64,000 nt of DNA from Cylindrobasidium torrendii FP15055 ss-10 (taxonomy: Eukaryota > Basidiomycota > Agaricomycetes > Agaricales > Physalacriaceae), in assembly GCA_000934385.1 (NCBI GenBank), contig KN880436.1:186001-250000 (forward strand), read 5' to 3'. Made by a program: the position numbers and the translations under genes. Shown here in pieces: positions 12,283-24,891 of this stretch. Numbering within the stretch: the first letter of the stretch is position 1; each line of letters begins with the position of its first letter. The notes under the pieces are model-generated. The model saw only the letters and a program-made list of their open reading frames with translations, did no database searches and was not told the DNA's origin.

Positions 12283-13334
12283 CTAAGTCAGTGATGGTGC
12301 AGAGTGCGACCTGCGTGACGACTTCAAAGAAAACGCGGATTTTGCAGATTTGATAGCCTGCCTCGTCTGCATCCTGTGCACCAGCGTCCAAATGTCCACC
12401 GCGCCTGGCCCCTCGGTATCTGGGATGCATCCCCCTCGAACCAACACATCAGCGTCTGCTGGCTCGAGGCATCCGATAGGCACATCGGTCAACTGATCCA
12501 CGAAGTATCCTTCCAAGAAGTACGGCCGCATTCTATCCAGCCCATCAACATGCAGGCCAGCCAGCGAAAGTGGATTGTTCGGCTGTGTGATTGGCACTTG
12601 GTGGACCATGAGGAAGTTACGCAGTTTGGTGTGGTTGAAGATATCGAGAACTTGGTATCCGTCGGTTGCTGAGATGAAGCGAACGATGAGGTTAACGTCG
12701 TGCGCAAAGGCAAGGTAGTGTTTGAGCACGGGGACGTTGCCGTCGACATCGACAGACAGGTCGGAAAGGGAGAGACAGATGGGGAGGAATAGGTCAAGGT
12801 CGAGCTTGAGGTCACCGAGGTGGAGATATTTCAGGGATTGTAAGTTGTGGATCAAAGGTGCAATCTCGACGATCTCGGCAGGAGGTGCTCTTGGACTGTC
12901 GTCTGCGTTGTGGATGGCGCCGCTGTACGATAATCGGACAATATGCGGACAGGCGGAAAGAAGACGCTTTGTATCATTGACGGACAGAAGGGCGGCAGCA
13001 GGATTGGGGCGCATCAGCATTAGGACTCGGACATTTCGAGCGAGGAATGTCCGATCTTTGGCGTCGAATGCATCGAGCGTTCGGAGGAAGAGATTGGCGG
13101 AAATCACTGTTTTCAAGATGATTGTATGGTATAAGACAGAGTCGACCCTAACGGAGCCGTTAGATGTGCATTTGTTTACCGCAAGCGCGACGCGACTTGC
13201 CATGGCTTGAGACTGCGCGATACCAAGCAAAGGCCCAGCCGGGCACGCTGGTTCTCCCATGCTGCAAATTCGATTATTTGCCCCAAAACTTCCAGAGGGA
13301 GCATCGTTGGCGAGGATGGCTCGTGCGAGGTCAT
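12283..13334 (-). CDS. F-box-like protein with LRR-like tail
   Basis: N-terminal F-box motif (SSPTMLPLEVLGQIIEFA, then GLCLVSRSLKPW) followed by about 300 residues with leucine-rich spacing, for example LKYLHLGDLKLDLDLF. Such proteins are SCF ubiquitin ligase adaptors or simply F-box-like proteins expanded in basidiomycetes. The frame changes just after SLKPW. An intron ending at CCGTTAG (about 13146) with CTAAC 12-16 bases before the acceptor joins the frame to VDSVLYHTIILKT in correct phase. Its donor is either a weak GTCGCG (44-nt intron) or GTAAAC (32 nt), so a frameshift is not required. ATG at 13334 is chosen because the F-box begins 11 residues later. It lies downstream of HOG1 on the same strand. 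Confidence 0.78.
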
Positions 13335-13680
13335 GGTCAAGGTCAAGGTGAGTGAGCAGATGAAATCGGCACGCGGCTCAGGCGCGTCACGGTCACGATC
13401 AAACACGATGCTACATAGTGGCCCACCAGCCCCACCATTGAGCGAAGTATGCGGCAATATCAAATTGTTGTTGGGTAGATTAACTTGGTGTTGTTCTTTG
13501 CTTCATCTACATATTTACGGAATCCAATACTTTATCTACACTATTGCCCATTCCTAAATTTCCCACTTACAGCCCCAAAACGAAGGTGGCAGAGGTCAGC
13601 GAGCTACAGGCAAACAATACAAGTCCGTGTACAGTATTCATTCGAACATAGCAAGTCTCTCAGACAGCGTCAATCAGAAA
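13335..13680. other. intergenic, nothing recognised
   Basis: Separates the HOG1 stop codon from the F-box gene start on the same strand. It should hold the HOG1 3' end and the F-box promoter. No repeat or clear motif seen. Confidence 0.4.
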
Positions 13681-15419
<1,739 letters not shown>

Positions 15420-15733
15420 CGTGGGTCTTGGTCAAGCTGGAAACGACGATCGCAGGATTCGGAAAGGTGACCTCACCAGCCAGCAGTACGGGCGATCTTT
15501 GATTCACGTGCCGTCTCCGTCACCATTTCCGTTTGCGACCCAGTAGAGATGGAATAGGGCGCCACATTCAGTGATCCAATGCTCAGCCATTCAATCGCCT
15601 TCGCTCGCGTTCCACTGAACGCCAGTTCAAAAAAACCATCAAGCCTCGACCATGACGTCGCTAATGAGTTCCACTGATCGCGGTCGCCGCATTTGTGCCG
15701 GAATCTGTAAGCTCATTGCCGACAACCACCACC
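15420..15733. promoter_or_regulatory. divergent promoter region HOG1 / MCR1
   Basis: 314 bases between the start codons of HOG1 (-) and MCR1 (+). It contains a palindromic ATF/CREB-like core described separately; no TATA box is visible. Confidence 0.5.
15653..15660 (+). promoter_or_regulatory. CRE-like TGACGTCG element
   Basis: TGACGTC is the core recognised by Atf/CREB bZIP factors, known partners of Hog1/Sty1-type kinases in other fungi. It sits 74 bases upstream of the MCR1 ATG. The same 11 bases (ATGACGTCGCT) recur upstream of RNR2 at 20804-20814. Function is inference. Confidence 0.35.
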
Positions 15734-16990
15734 ATGTCCTTCATCCGCTTCGCACACTCCCGCCTGGCCGTTCGTGGCTCATTCAAACCCATGGTCTCCA
15801 CTGACCCAGCGCTTTTTAGACGCGTCAATTCGCGCGTGGATACTCCACTGCCCCAGCAGCAAAGCAGTCCAATTTGCCCTATTGGCTCCTCGGTGCGGGT
15901 GCTGGCGGACTGGGCATCTACGCATACTTGGACAGCCGGTACTCAGAAAAGCCTCAAGAAAAAAGTCCTCTGGATCCCCAGAACTTCTTGGACTTCAAGT
16001 TGAAGAAAATTGTGCCCTACAACCACAATACATCGACGTACGCCCCCATAGTGTTCGGGCAACTGTGTATGCTCATTACAACTGTCTAGCTTCATCTTCG
16101 AGCTGCCTAACAACGATGCCTCGCTGATCCCTGTTGCGTCTTGCCTGATTGTCAAGTCCTCCGATCCCGAGGGATGCACGTCCAATGGCAAACCCGTTAT
16201 TCGTCCATACACCCCGACATCCCAACCCGACGACCGTGGCGTGTTGGAGTTGCTCGTCAAGAAGTATGACAGTGGTAACATGTCCAAGCATATCCACACC
16301 CTCAAGGTGCGTTTATCCGCGGCTATACTATAGCATTGCTAAGCCTTCGTAGGAGGGTGATACCCTTGCCATCAAGGGCCCTATCACCAAGTGGGCATAT
16401 AAAGGTGTGTAGAACCACTAGAGTTGCTTAACCGCGCTCACACGACACAGAGAACGAGTTTGATGAGGTCGCCCTCATCGGAGGTGGTAGCGGAATGTAC
16501 GACAATCTCAACGGTCGCGCCATTCCTGCCGAACTGACGCGTTCTTAGCACTCCTCTATGGCAAATCGTCAGCCATGCCCTGCGCAGCCCCGCTAACAAG
16601 ACCAAGTTCACCTTGATCTACTCTAACGTGACTGAGGCCGACATCCTCATGCGCGAGCAGTTCGAAGAACTCGCCAAGAAGAACCCCGAGACTCTCAAGC
16701 TCGTCTACGCCCTTGACAAGCCACCCAAGAACTGGTCCGGCCCTTCCGGATATATCACGAAGGACCTTGTGAAGGAATATGTCGCGCCTGCAAGCCTCGG
16801 CGAGAAAGTCAAGGTCTTTGTATGTGGCCCTCCTGGCCAGATGAACGCCATCTCTGGTCAGAAGGCGGGCATGAAGCAGGGAGAGATTGGCGGCGTTCTC
16901 AAGGAGCTCGGCTACACTATTGACCAGGTATGCAATTTACCTTTTACTTAACATTCCTTCTCTAACATCGTGCAGGTCTTCAAGTTCTAA
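15734..16990 (+). CDS. MCR1: NADH-cytochrome b5 reductase, mitochondrial type
   Basis: FAD enzyme that passes electrons from NADH to cytochrome b5; the Mcr1 type is anchored in the mitochondrial outer membrane and also released to the intermembrane space. The N-terminus is a basic presequence (MSFIRFAHSRLA, then after a 50-base intron TRQFARGYSTAPAAK) followed by a membrane helix (LPYWLLGAGAGGLGIYAYL). FAD-binding residues lie in RPYTPTSQPDD. The NADH-binding part has LIGGGSGITPLWQ, where the intron GTACGA...CTTAG falls inside the motif, and VFVCGPPGQMN. The protein ends DQVFKF after a last intron. About 320 aa, the usual length. Start at 15734 rather than upstream ATGs because it gives the presequence. 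Convergent with the oxidoreductase at 17167. Confidence 0.94.
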
Positions 16991-17166
16991 ATGGACGATT
17001 GGTTTGAATAGTAAGTTATCGTCGGGTAGACATGTAAAACGGAATTGATTCAACTGTGACTCTACCTTCCGATCGAGAGTGATTTTTCTCATGATGTACA
17101 ATTATTTGTTCTTCTACACATTCTGCCAAGCTGGCTAACAAAACATACTACCCATCCCTACTATCC

Positions 17167-18493
17167 TCAGATCAAGTCCACCTTGATCACCAACTTTCCG
17201 GTCGTTTTCCCGCCTACCAGGTCCTTCTGCGCCTGGCGCACGCCCTCCGTTGTGAAAGGATAGTCCTTGAAGATGTGGACTTTGAGCTTGTTGGTGGAAA
17301 GCAACTCCAGAAGCTCGCTGAAGTAGTGCTTCGTCTCCTCGGGAGTAACAATGTAGTTGAAGACACTAGGAGATCCATGAGCATAGGCTTTCCTCGCAAA
17401 TGCGTACGTACGTCGGGCGCAGCAACCTCACATTCTTGGTTGTAAGTTGCAGAGGTGCGAATGGCGGGACAGCACCAGAAGCGTTCCCGACACTGACAAT
17501 AGTACCCTTACGAGCAATTATCTTGAAATTGTCGTCGAACCTACGGGTCTCTTAGTACATGCTGACCTGGGACCAAATAGACGCGTACGTGTCTTTGCCG
17601 ACACCATCGAAGATGGCCTGTACACCTTGGCCTTTGGTGATCTCCAGAACACGGTCGACTGTGTTCTCCGTCTTGTAGACGATGACATGGTCTGCGCCAA
17701 ACGACTTTGCGAACTTAGCTTTCTCAGGCGTCGACGTGGTCCCTATGACGGTCGCACCGCGGTGCTTGGCGTATTGAGCCATGATAAGCCCAAGACCTCC
17801 AGCAACGGTGTGGATCAGTACGGTATCGCCTTTCTGAACGTTGTACGCGTCTGTCAAGAAGGTCGTCGCCGTCAGCGCCTGAATGGCAGCTGCTCCAGTT
17901 CTGAGATCCAGGTTGTCTGGGAGAGGCTGTACACTCTTCCAAGCGGCGACAACGTAGCTCGCATGGGTGTCTTGGCCGAACTGAAGGACTGTCAGCTATT
18001 ATTCTGCATAGTGGAATCGGATTGTTGACTCACAACGGCAGCATTACCGCCGACCTTGTATCCTCTTGCCTTGAACTCGGGGTCGTTCAGGACACTCTCG
18101 TCAGTTGGAAGAGACACGATAGTTCCAGTAGCTTCGCGGCCAAGGATATAGGGAAATTTCTCGACGGGGTACAGTCCCTTTCTGCCCGAGGAGCATTATC
18201 ATCTCTCTGATCTGTGGGAAAGAGAAATCAAACAAACCGGAAGTAGGTGTCGATGAAGTTGACTCCTAGGTAGGCTGACTGGAGATGGATGAATTGACGC
18301 TCGTCAGTGCCCAAAATGGACTCTACCTTTACAACGATGCTCTGTGGGGTGACCTCTGGGAAAGGAATGGTCTTCTTCTCAATAACGTCGAAATCTCCAG
18401 TCTGCGTCAAGGTATGGGTGCAAATAGGCAAGGATAGTATGTGTGCTATACCTTCTCAATGATAACAGCATCGATGGTAGCGGGGAGTGACAT
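17167..18493 (-). CDS. NADPH:quinone oxidoreductase (zeta-crystallin-like), copy 1
   Basis: Medium-chain dehydrogenase/reductase of the quinone oxidoreductase type that reduces quinones with NADPH and lacks the structural zinc lobe. The start MSLPATIDAVIIEK is followed by an intron, then TGDFDVIEKKTIPFPEVTPQ. The Rossmann part has VQKGDTVLIHTVAGGLGLIM and ATVIGTTSTPEK, whose Lys is expected to favour NADPH, and KGQGVQAIFDGVGKDT. The C-terminus is GKLVIKVDLI. About 330 aa with six or so introns. It is one of two adjacent same-strand paralogues; the other is at 18890-20214, with matching intron positions and near-identical central exons. No break seen. Confidence 0.92.
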
Positions 18494-18889
18494 GGTTGAA
18501 TAGCGCAGATGGTGGAAAGAAGGTAAGTAGAGACTCGTGCGATTCAGCTGACGACTGATATAGGGAAGGGCACGTCGTATAGTCAGCATATTCGTAATGG
18601 ATTAATAAGCTTGTTTTCAATGGGCTTTGAATTTGAGCTGCTGGAAGGCAAGAGGCTGATGGCGCGACTCTGACGCGCATCCAAGCACGAGATACATCTT
18701 CGTTGTTCTGATTCAGTTTATTGTTGCCGCGGCCCGTGGCCCAACGCGATCGAGCAGCCCTCCCCCGACCACCATCTCGGCAATACAGTATGCCATTCTA
18801 CATTGCCATTTGAATCCGATATGCTGCTCAACACAAGTGCGATAAAAAGAGTACGGATTATTTATCCTTCAAGTCTCTAACTATCATCT
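18494..18889. other. spacer between tandem oxidoreductase copies
   Basis: 3' flank of copy 2 and promoter of copy 1. I see no motif or repeat that would explain the duplication endpoints. Confidence 0.4.
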
Positions 18890-20214
18890 TCAGACCAAAT
18901 CAACCTTTATCACCAATTTTCCCGTCGATTTCCCACCAGCGAGGTCTTTCTGCGCCTGCCGCGCACCCTCCGAGGTGAAAGGATAATCCTTGAAGATGTG
19001 GACCTTGAGTTTGTTCGTGTCGAGCAACTCAAGCAACTCGCTAAAATAATGCTTTCTCTCTTCGGCAGTAACGATATAATTGAAGACGCTAAACGATTAT
19101 CAGGAGCTTTCCAGGCATAAGAGGTGCATCACATACGTGGGACGCAAAAACTTGACGTTCTTCGCAGAGAGCTGGACCGGCGCAAAAGGTTCAGGGTGGC
19201 CAGAGGCGCTTCCCAAGCTGACTATGGTGCCCTTGCGAGCAATGGTCTTGAAGTTGTCTTCGAACCTGGAGAGAACTCAGTAAACTATCGCTTCCAGGAA
19301 ATGAAGACACACGTGTCTTTACCGACACCGTCGAAGATGGCCTGTACGCCTTGGCCCTTGGTGATCTCCAGGACGCGGTCCACCGTGTTCTCCGTCTTGT
19401 AATTGATGACCTGGTCTGCACCGTACGACTTGGCCAGCGCAGCTTTCTCCGGGGTCGACGTCGTCCCGATGACTGTCGCGCCGCGGTACTTGGCGTACTG
19501 GGTTAGGAAAAGTCCCAGACTTCCTGCGACGCTGTGGATGAGCACGATGTCACCTTTCTGGACGTTGTACGCCTCCGTCAAGAAGGTCGTCGCAGTCAAC
19601 GCCGAAATGGCACCTGCTGCGGTTCTCAGATCCAGACCATCTGGGAGAGGATGCACGCCTTTCCATCCGACAGAGACGTAGGTCGCATGAGTGGCTTGAC
19701 CGATCTGTAGAACATCTCAAAATATTCCTCTATGGTTATGAGTGATTGACATACAACAGTAACTTTGCCCCCAATCTTGTACTCCTTTGCCTTGTATTCG
19801 AGGTCGTTCAGGACATTCTCATCGGTGGGAAGGGCAACAATAGTTCCAGTCGCTTCATATCCCATGATGTGGGGTAATGTGTTGGGAAATTCTCCCTTTC
19901 TGTAGGACAAACGTTATTTCTCAGGAACCTACAAGCAAATCCACGGACTCACCGGACGAAAAGGTCGGCGAAGTTCAGACCAAAGTATGCTGTCTAAAGA
20001 TGGATGAGCATGCAGGTCGCCCAAATGCACAATGTAACGTACCTTGACAACAATACTCTGTGGGGTGACCTCAGGGAAAGGAATGGTTTTCTTCTGAAGG
20101 ACATCGAAATCGCCAGTCTATCGCCAAGTGGGATGAGAGTGCATATCCATCGACGACTCCGGGGGCGCATACCTCCTCGATGACCACGGCGTCGACAGTG
20201 GCAGGAAAGGACAT
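18890..20214 (-). CDS. NADPH:quinone oxidoreductase (zeta-crystallin-like), copy 2
   Basis: Paralogue of the gene at 17167-18493, with the same architecture and intron positions. It starts MSFPATVDAVVIEE and carries GDFDVLQKKTIPFPEVTPQ, then KGEFPNTLPHIMGYEATG. The nucleotide-binding segment is VQKGDIVLIHSVAGSLGLFL with GTTSTPEKAALAKSYGADQV, and the end is GKLVIKVDLV. Compared with copy 1 it has the GxSLG variant of the glycine loop (AGSLGL against AGGLGL). The frame is intact across the introns I could check. The tandem order on one strand implies duplication by unequal exchange. Reaction by family: NADPH-dependent one-electron quinone reduction in the cytosol. Whether the two copies differ in substrate or regulation cannot be read here. 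Confidence 0.92.
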
Positions 20215-20912
20215 GTTCGTATAGAGCAGACGAAGTATTGATAAGGGAAGGAGGGGATGTGGACGACTCGACCGACCAGCCTACCGTTAATATAGGGAAG
20301 AGTACGTCGAACAGTAAGCGTGTTTGTAAGGTCTAGATTGATAAGCCCAACACATTCTTGTGCGGTAGAGGAACAGGGGTCGATGGCGCAACACTGAATT
20401 TTCGAGCACGACGAAAGAGCTGGATTATTTGGTTGTTGCCAGTGGGGGTGCTAGTGATGATTGATCGTTGGTGCGAAGCACGATAGGGCTTGTTTGTTTA
20501 TTTCTCCTGTGTCGACGTCCAGGAGCTACTACGAGTAGCGACGGTCAATATTTCGACAGATTAGTATCAAATACAGTCATGGTCAACAAGTAAGCAAAAT
20601 ACGGTGTTAGACAGAACCAAGAACAAGCACGCAAAGCTACCGGATTGAAGCGAATTGCGGATACGGAACATTTATACAAATATTGTAAAACTGCTTTGAC
20701 TGACTTGTGAGCCGGCGTTCCTTGCTTTGGATGGACCTTCAGTAGGTTCGTCAAGGCAGAATCGAACCTCAAGCTGCCTTACGATTAGATTTCAAGCTAG
20801 CCAATGACGTCGCTCGTGATCTTCGGCGCGATCGAAAGTGCTGACTCCGTTTGCGCTTTGACCCCATCTCGGAGCTGGTCCTCCTTTCCTCTTACCACCT
20901 CATGCAACAGTA
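20215..20912. other. divergent intergenic region, quinone oxidoreductase / RNR2
   Basis: About 700 bases between start codons of copy 2 (-) and RNR2 (+). The only motif noticed is the CRE-like TGACGTCG near 20805. A 75-codon minus frame at 20545-20772 shows no protein character. Confidence 0.45.
20805..20812 (+). promoter_or_regulatory. CRE-like TGACGTCG element before RNR2
   Basis: Same 8-base core, within an identical 11-base block, as at 15653 in the HOG1/MCR1 region; about 100 bases before the proposed RNR2 start. A bZIP site by consensus; use is unproven. Confidence 0.3.
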
Positions 20913-22303
20913 ATGGGAATTGTACGTCTCTCTCTACGGTGCATGCACCTAAGACTCAAGTTTGAGCTCAGACGTCCCCAACAATGACCAGTACGAAGGA
21001 TTCAAGCTGCTTTACGAAGGACTACGACTGTCTGGTTAACGCTATGGACCAAACGGAAATGAGGGAAGAAGATGAGAAGAGGCTTTACGCAGGAGATTCG
21101 GAAATATCAGAAGGCGCGTCTCACTTGCAGCAGCCGAGAGCCACGTCATTAACCAGACCTTCATGTAGACGAGGAGCCTTTGTTAAAGGTGTCCACAAGG
21201 CGTTTTGTCCTTTTCCCCATCCAATACCCAGATGTACGCACTTCTATCATCCGAAATATGCTTGTGCTGAAGGAGCTGCGAAGATATGGCGCATGTACAA
21301 GAAAGCCCAAGCATCCTTTTGGACTGCAGAAGAGCCGGACCTTACCTCCGACCTCTACGACTGGCACAGAAAGCTCACGGCGAACGAGAAACACTTCATT
21401 TCTCATGTTCTCGCATTCTTTGCTGCATCTGATGGAATTGTTAACGAGAACTTGGTCGAACGCTTTTCCAGCGAGGTCCAAGTTGCAGAAGCGCGCTCGT
21501 TCTACGGGTTCCAAATAATGATGGAAAATGTCCATTCCGAAACCTACTCGCTCCTCATAGACACCTACATCAAGGATCCAGAAGAACGTCGACATCTCTT
21601 CGAAGCTGTCGAAACAATTCCTTGTGTGAAGCGCAAAGCAGACTGGGCGCTGCGCTGGATATCTGACAAGCGGTCCTCATTCGGAGAACGCCTTGTTGCA
21701 TTTGCTGCTGTCGAGGGCATCTTCTTCTCCGGGTCTTTTGCCTCTATTTTCTGGCTGAAGAAGCGTGGCTTGATGCCTGGGTTGACGTTTTCGAATGAAC
21801 TCATATCAAGAGACGAAGGGCTCCATACCGAATTCGCTTGCTTACTTTTTAAACATCTCAAACGTCGTCCACATCCTCGTATCGTGAAGCGTATAATAAC
21901 AGAGGCCGTACGGATAGAGCAGGAGTTCTTGACTGGTATGTCTTTGTGGCGATGTTTACAGAGTACTAATCCATGGTCAGACGCCCTACCGGTAGGGCTC
22001 ATAGGGATGAACGCTGCACTAATGCGTCAATACATTGAGTTTGTTGCGGATCATTTACTTGTCGCTCTTGGGAACGACAAGGTGTATCATTCGTCGAACC
22101 CCTTCGACTTCATGGACATGATATCGCTACAGGGCAAGACCAACTTTTTTGAGAAGCGCGTTTCGGACTACGCGAAGGCAGGCGTGAGCACTTCCAACGA
22201 GACTGATAGTTCTCGGTCCAGACATACATTGTACGTCGTCCCCAATCTGCTTTGGTGGCGGGACGCTAATTGGCGGTGCAGTTCCGTCGATGAAGACTTT
22301 TAG
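20913..22303 (+). CDS. RNR2: ribonucleotide reductase small subunit (R2)
   Basis: Beta subunit of class Ia ribonucleotide reductase, which holds the di-iron/tyrosyl radical cofactor for dNTP synthesis. The core is uninterrupted: [21 protein letters not shown], then after a 50-base intron [17 protein letters not shown], then [12 protein letters not shown] (iron ligands), [17 protein letters not shown] (radical Tyr region, Glu and His ligands), and [17 protein letters not shown] penultimate intron follows EQEFLT. A final intron joins to FSVDEDF, the conserved acidic-aromatic tail that docks on the large subunit. The 5' end is uncertain. ATG 20913 with a first intron gives [20 protein letters not shown], then a second intron into [13 protein letters not shown] 20984 is an alternative. 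Identity certain, first 60 residues not. Confidence 0.93.
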
Positions 22304-23120
22304 ATCCTGCTTTGACCACGCACAGTTTACCGTACTAATTCGCTGCAATCCTTGCATATGGCATGTATTTTATCGGATCATTTAATCCTGGCTTGTACTA
22401 ATACTTGTATCCCAACTCATGTACTTACTTTGCTGTATCATTATTACTGTACTTATAAGAATTCCACACCCACGCTCTCGATAATGCGTACAATTGAGCG
22501 TACGCCGAGTGACACGAACCTCAACCACAGTTACCATAATCGTCCACAATATTCGAACACGCGACGGTCGCGCGCTTTTTCCATCACCCAACTGTGCCTG
22601 CTCACGCCTGCCATGGTCCGTGCGCACCGTGCGCACACACAAAACCCGCTCTCGCGCAATCAAACAACTCATACTTACCTTGATGGCATAACTGCCTTCA
22701 CGTCCTGTGGTTGTGGGCTGTGGAATTCCTTCATAGCACGGCGACCCTGTCCATTACAGAGGAAGTCTGCAGTTTGTATGGGCTTCGGCTCATGCACCGT
22801 CTCAATATTTTCCTGTCCCACTTTGGCCACTCTGGCTGGGTGGGCCTTTTTTCATGTCGGAAGGTAGTCCTAACCCTAACCCTAGGAGCAATTTAAAGGG
22901 GGCTTCGAATGTTGATTTACTTTTGCAGCTTAGGTTTTCATAGCGGAGTAATATCATATGTAATGGACCTCAGAAAACAGCAGGATTGCAATACCAATTT
23001 GTTTGGAGGCTACGAAAGCTGCAGTGGCTCAAGTGTACTAAGCATATTAACGCACTTGGTAAATTCAAACAGCATTTACACAAAACAGTATTGGTGAAAG
23101 TACAATGGGCAATCCTATAT
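22304..23120. other. gene-free stretch with telomere-like repeat
   Basis: Convergent 3' flanks of RNR2 (+) and HAT2 (-). Open frames here (for example 22352-22867) have the composition of noncoding DNA. It contains the interstitial telomere-like block at 22869-22884 and little else. Confidence 0.45.
22869..22884. repeat. interstitial telomere-like repeat (CCCTAA)
   Basis: CCTAACCCTAACCCTA, about 2.7 units of the TTAGGG telomere repeat on the other strand. It lies in an 817-bp gene-free gap far from any visible chromosome end. May be a remnant of break repair or a chance short match. Confidence 0.55.
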
Positions 23121-24718
23121 TCAATCATCCCCACTCACGCTGCTCCCTGCTACGTTCAGCTTCTCCTCCTGGATATCCTCCATCATGCTATCCTCAAGCT
23201 CCCTGGGGTCAATCTTCACTTCGTCCCCTGCCCAAATTCGCATTGTCGGCTGCCAGACTTGCACCACGTTATCCTCTGCTGCACTGACCACCGTCCACTG
23301 GTCGTCCTCATTGGGCGCCCAGCAGAAGTCAGTGGGGCGCGAGGTGTGTCCACCATGCACGAAGAGCAGCTCAGGGGGACCATCTTCGGCATCGTCTGGA
23401 GTTTGTTCATTTCCAACAGCTGACAAGTCCCAAACATTGATGCGCCTATCGCTCGAGGCGGAGGCGAAGATGGTTTCGTTGTGCGGCGACCATTGTAATG
23501 ATAGAACTTCGTCGGTATGACCCTCGAATGTATGTTTCTTCTGGCCAAGGCAACGCAGGTCGTGCAGAATGACGGTCTGACAATGCGTAAGCACAGAATA
23601 CGCCTCATGGGGTTTATACACACCTTGTCCGAGCTGCCCGTCACGAGAAGGTTCTGGTTGCTTGGATTGAAAGAGACGGCAAGGATCTCACGGTCGTGGG
23701 CATTAGAGAATGTCTGCGCCGGATTAGGCTGTCGCGTATCCCAGATGAAGAGGGTCTTGTCGTCGCCCACACTGGCAAAAATATTTTGGTCGTGATGGTT
23801 CCAATCCACATCCTGTCGAATAGTCAGCCACACCGCAGTTAAAGAGTACAGTACGAATGTTGCCTACGCCAACAACGGAAGTGTGCGCTCGGAATGTGGT
23901 CTTGGGTTGAAGCGTATTGTCGCCTTTAGTATATGACTGGACATCCCACAAGCATACTGTCATGTCCTCAGAAGCACTCAGAACCTGTCCCTCTTGTAGC
24001 GAATTCCATGCCAATCCAAACCTGTGAAACGTCAGTATTAGGCCAAAAATGGCCATCGTCCACACACCCTTCGCCGTTCTGACCAGTGAGTCTGATATCC
24101 GCCTTGATTGTGCCATTCTTCTCTGGCTCGTTCGCGTGCTTTGTGCGGTCGAACACGAGCACCTCACCGCCAACAGTTTTGGTCGCGATGAGGTCCGGGT
24201 TCTGAGGCATATAACGCGCTCGGTTGACCTCGCCTGGGTGGTTGATCCGCTGGATGACTTTAACGCGTGGGGCGGGCGGAATGGAGTGCCCGCCAAGCTC
24301 GCCGCGGTCGTCGTCGTAGTCCGTGCGGTCGAGCTTGTCTGAACCTGGACCAGCGCGCTTTGGGATAGAGACTGTAGCTATTTGAAGGAAGTCTGTAGAT
24401 TGGCCTGACGTGTGTGTTCCAAGGAGCAACCGATGCACAGTGTAAGGTTTGTCGGACGGGGATTCCTTGTCCGGGAACCACTGGCAAGTAAGAGTTGGCC
24501 ACTCTAGAGCATGTGTAACAACAATGTCATAGAGGTACGGCGCGTTCTTCTTCCTAGAAACTCATTAGATGTAGAGTATTTGGAACACAGTCTGGGTGCG
24601 GACCATGTTTTATATTCCTACGCGTCGTTTAGCCACTGTTCACTATTGCAGATTGATAGACGCGCACTTCGTTGATTGTTTTATTCTCCTCTTCTGCCGC
24701 ATACTCATCGTCTTCCAT
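23121..24718 (-). CDS. HAT2: WD40 histone chaperone, RBBP4/Hat2/Msi1 family
   Basis: Histone H4-binding WD-repeat protein found in Hat1 acetyltransferase, CAF-1 and deacetylase complexes. The first exon (ATG 24718) reads MEDDEYAAEEENKTINE. A second mini-exon gives EYKTW, then KKNAPYLYDIVVTHALEWPT, the classical RBBP4 N-terminal helix and first strand. Later exons carry HPGEVNRARYMPQNP, LSASEDMTVCLWD, DDKTLFIWDTR, GHTDEVLSLQWSP, RRINVWDLS, the binding loop GPPELLFVHGGHT and VWQPTMRIW. These make seven WD blades. Four or more introns, including one splitting TGQNGEG from FGLAWNS. Start chosen because only this ATG reaches the EYKxW helix through two canonical introns. Divergent from BMT5 by 173 bp. 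Confidence 0.94.
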
Positions 24719-24891
24719 GGATTGGTCCTGTGGTCTCATCGCTCCCGGCGAATGGTCTGGGTGATGGCGAATGTGAGAAGCAAAGACGCGTCGGCCTCTT
24801 TCCCACGCTCCGAGCCTCCGACCTCTTGATCACGATCATCACATATTCCTTAATCCTCTACCTCGTCTTGGCATTAAACCAGCATTAAACT

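Noticed and set aside
13140..13203. Apparent frameshift between F-box motif and LRR part of the gene at 12283-13334
   Set aside because: An intron ending CCGTTAG with CTAAC branch bases joins both frames in correct phase, so no indel is needed, though the donor is weak.
20745..20785. GGTTCGATTC on the minus strand, tRNA-like
   Set aside because: T-stem does not pair and no acceptor stem can be drawn.
21166..21300. Stop codons and odd residues before the RNR2 core
   Set aside because: Explained by two introns in the 5' part; the conserved EEPLLK...YPD-IWRMYKK sequence is recovered by splicing.
22352..22867. 171-codon plus-strand frame after RNR2
   Set aside because: Composition and lack of any motif fit noncoding 3' flank; opposite frames are equally open.
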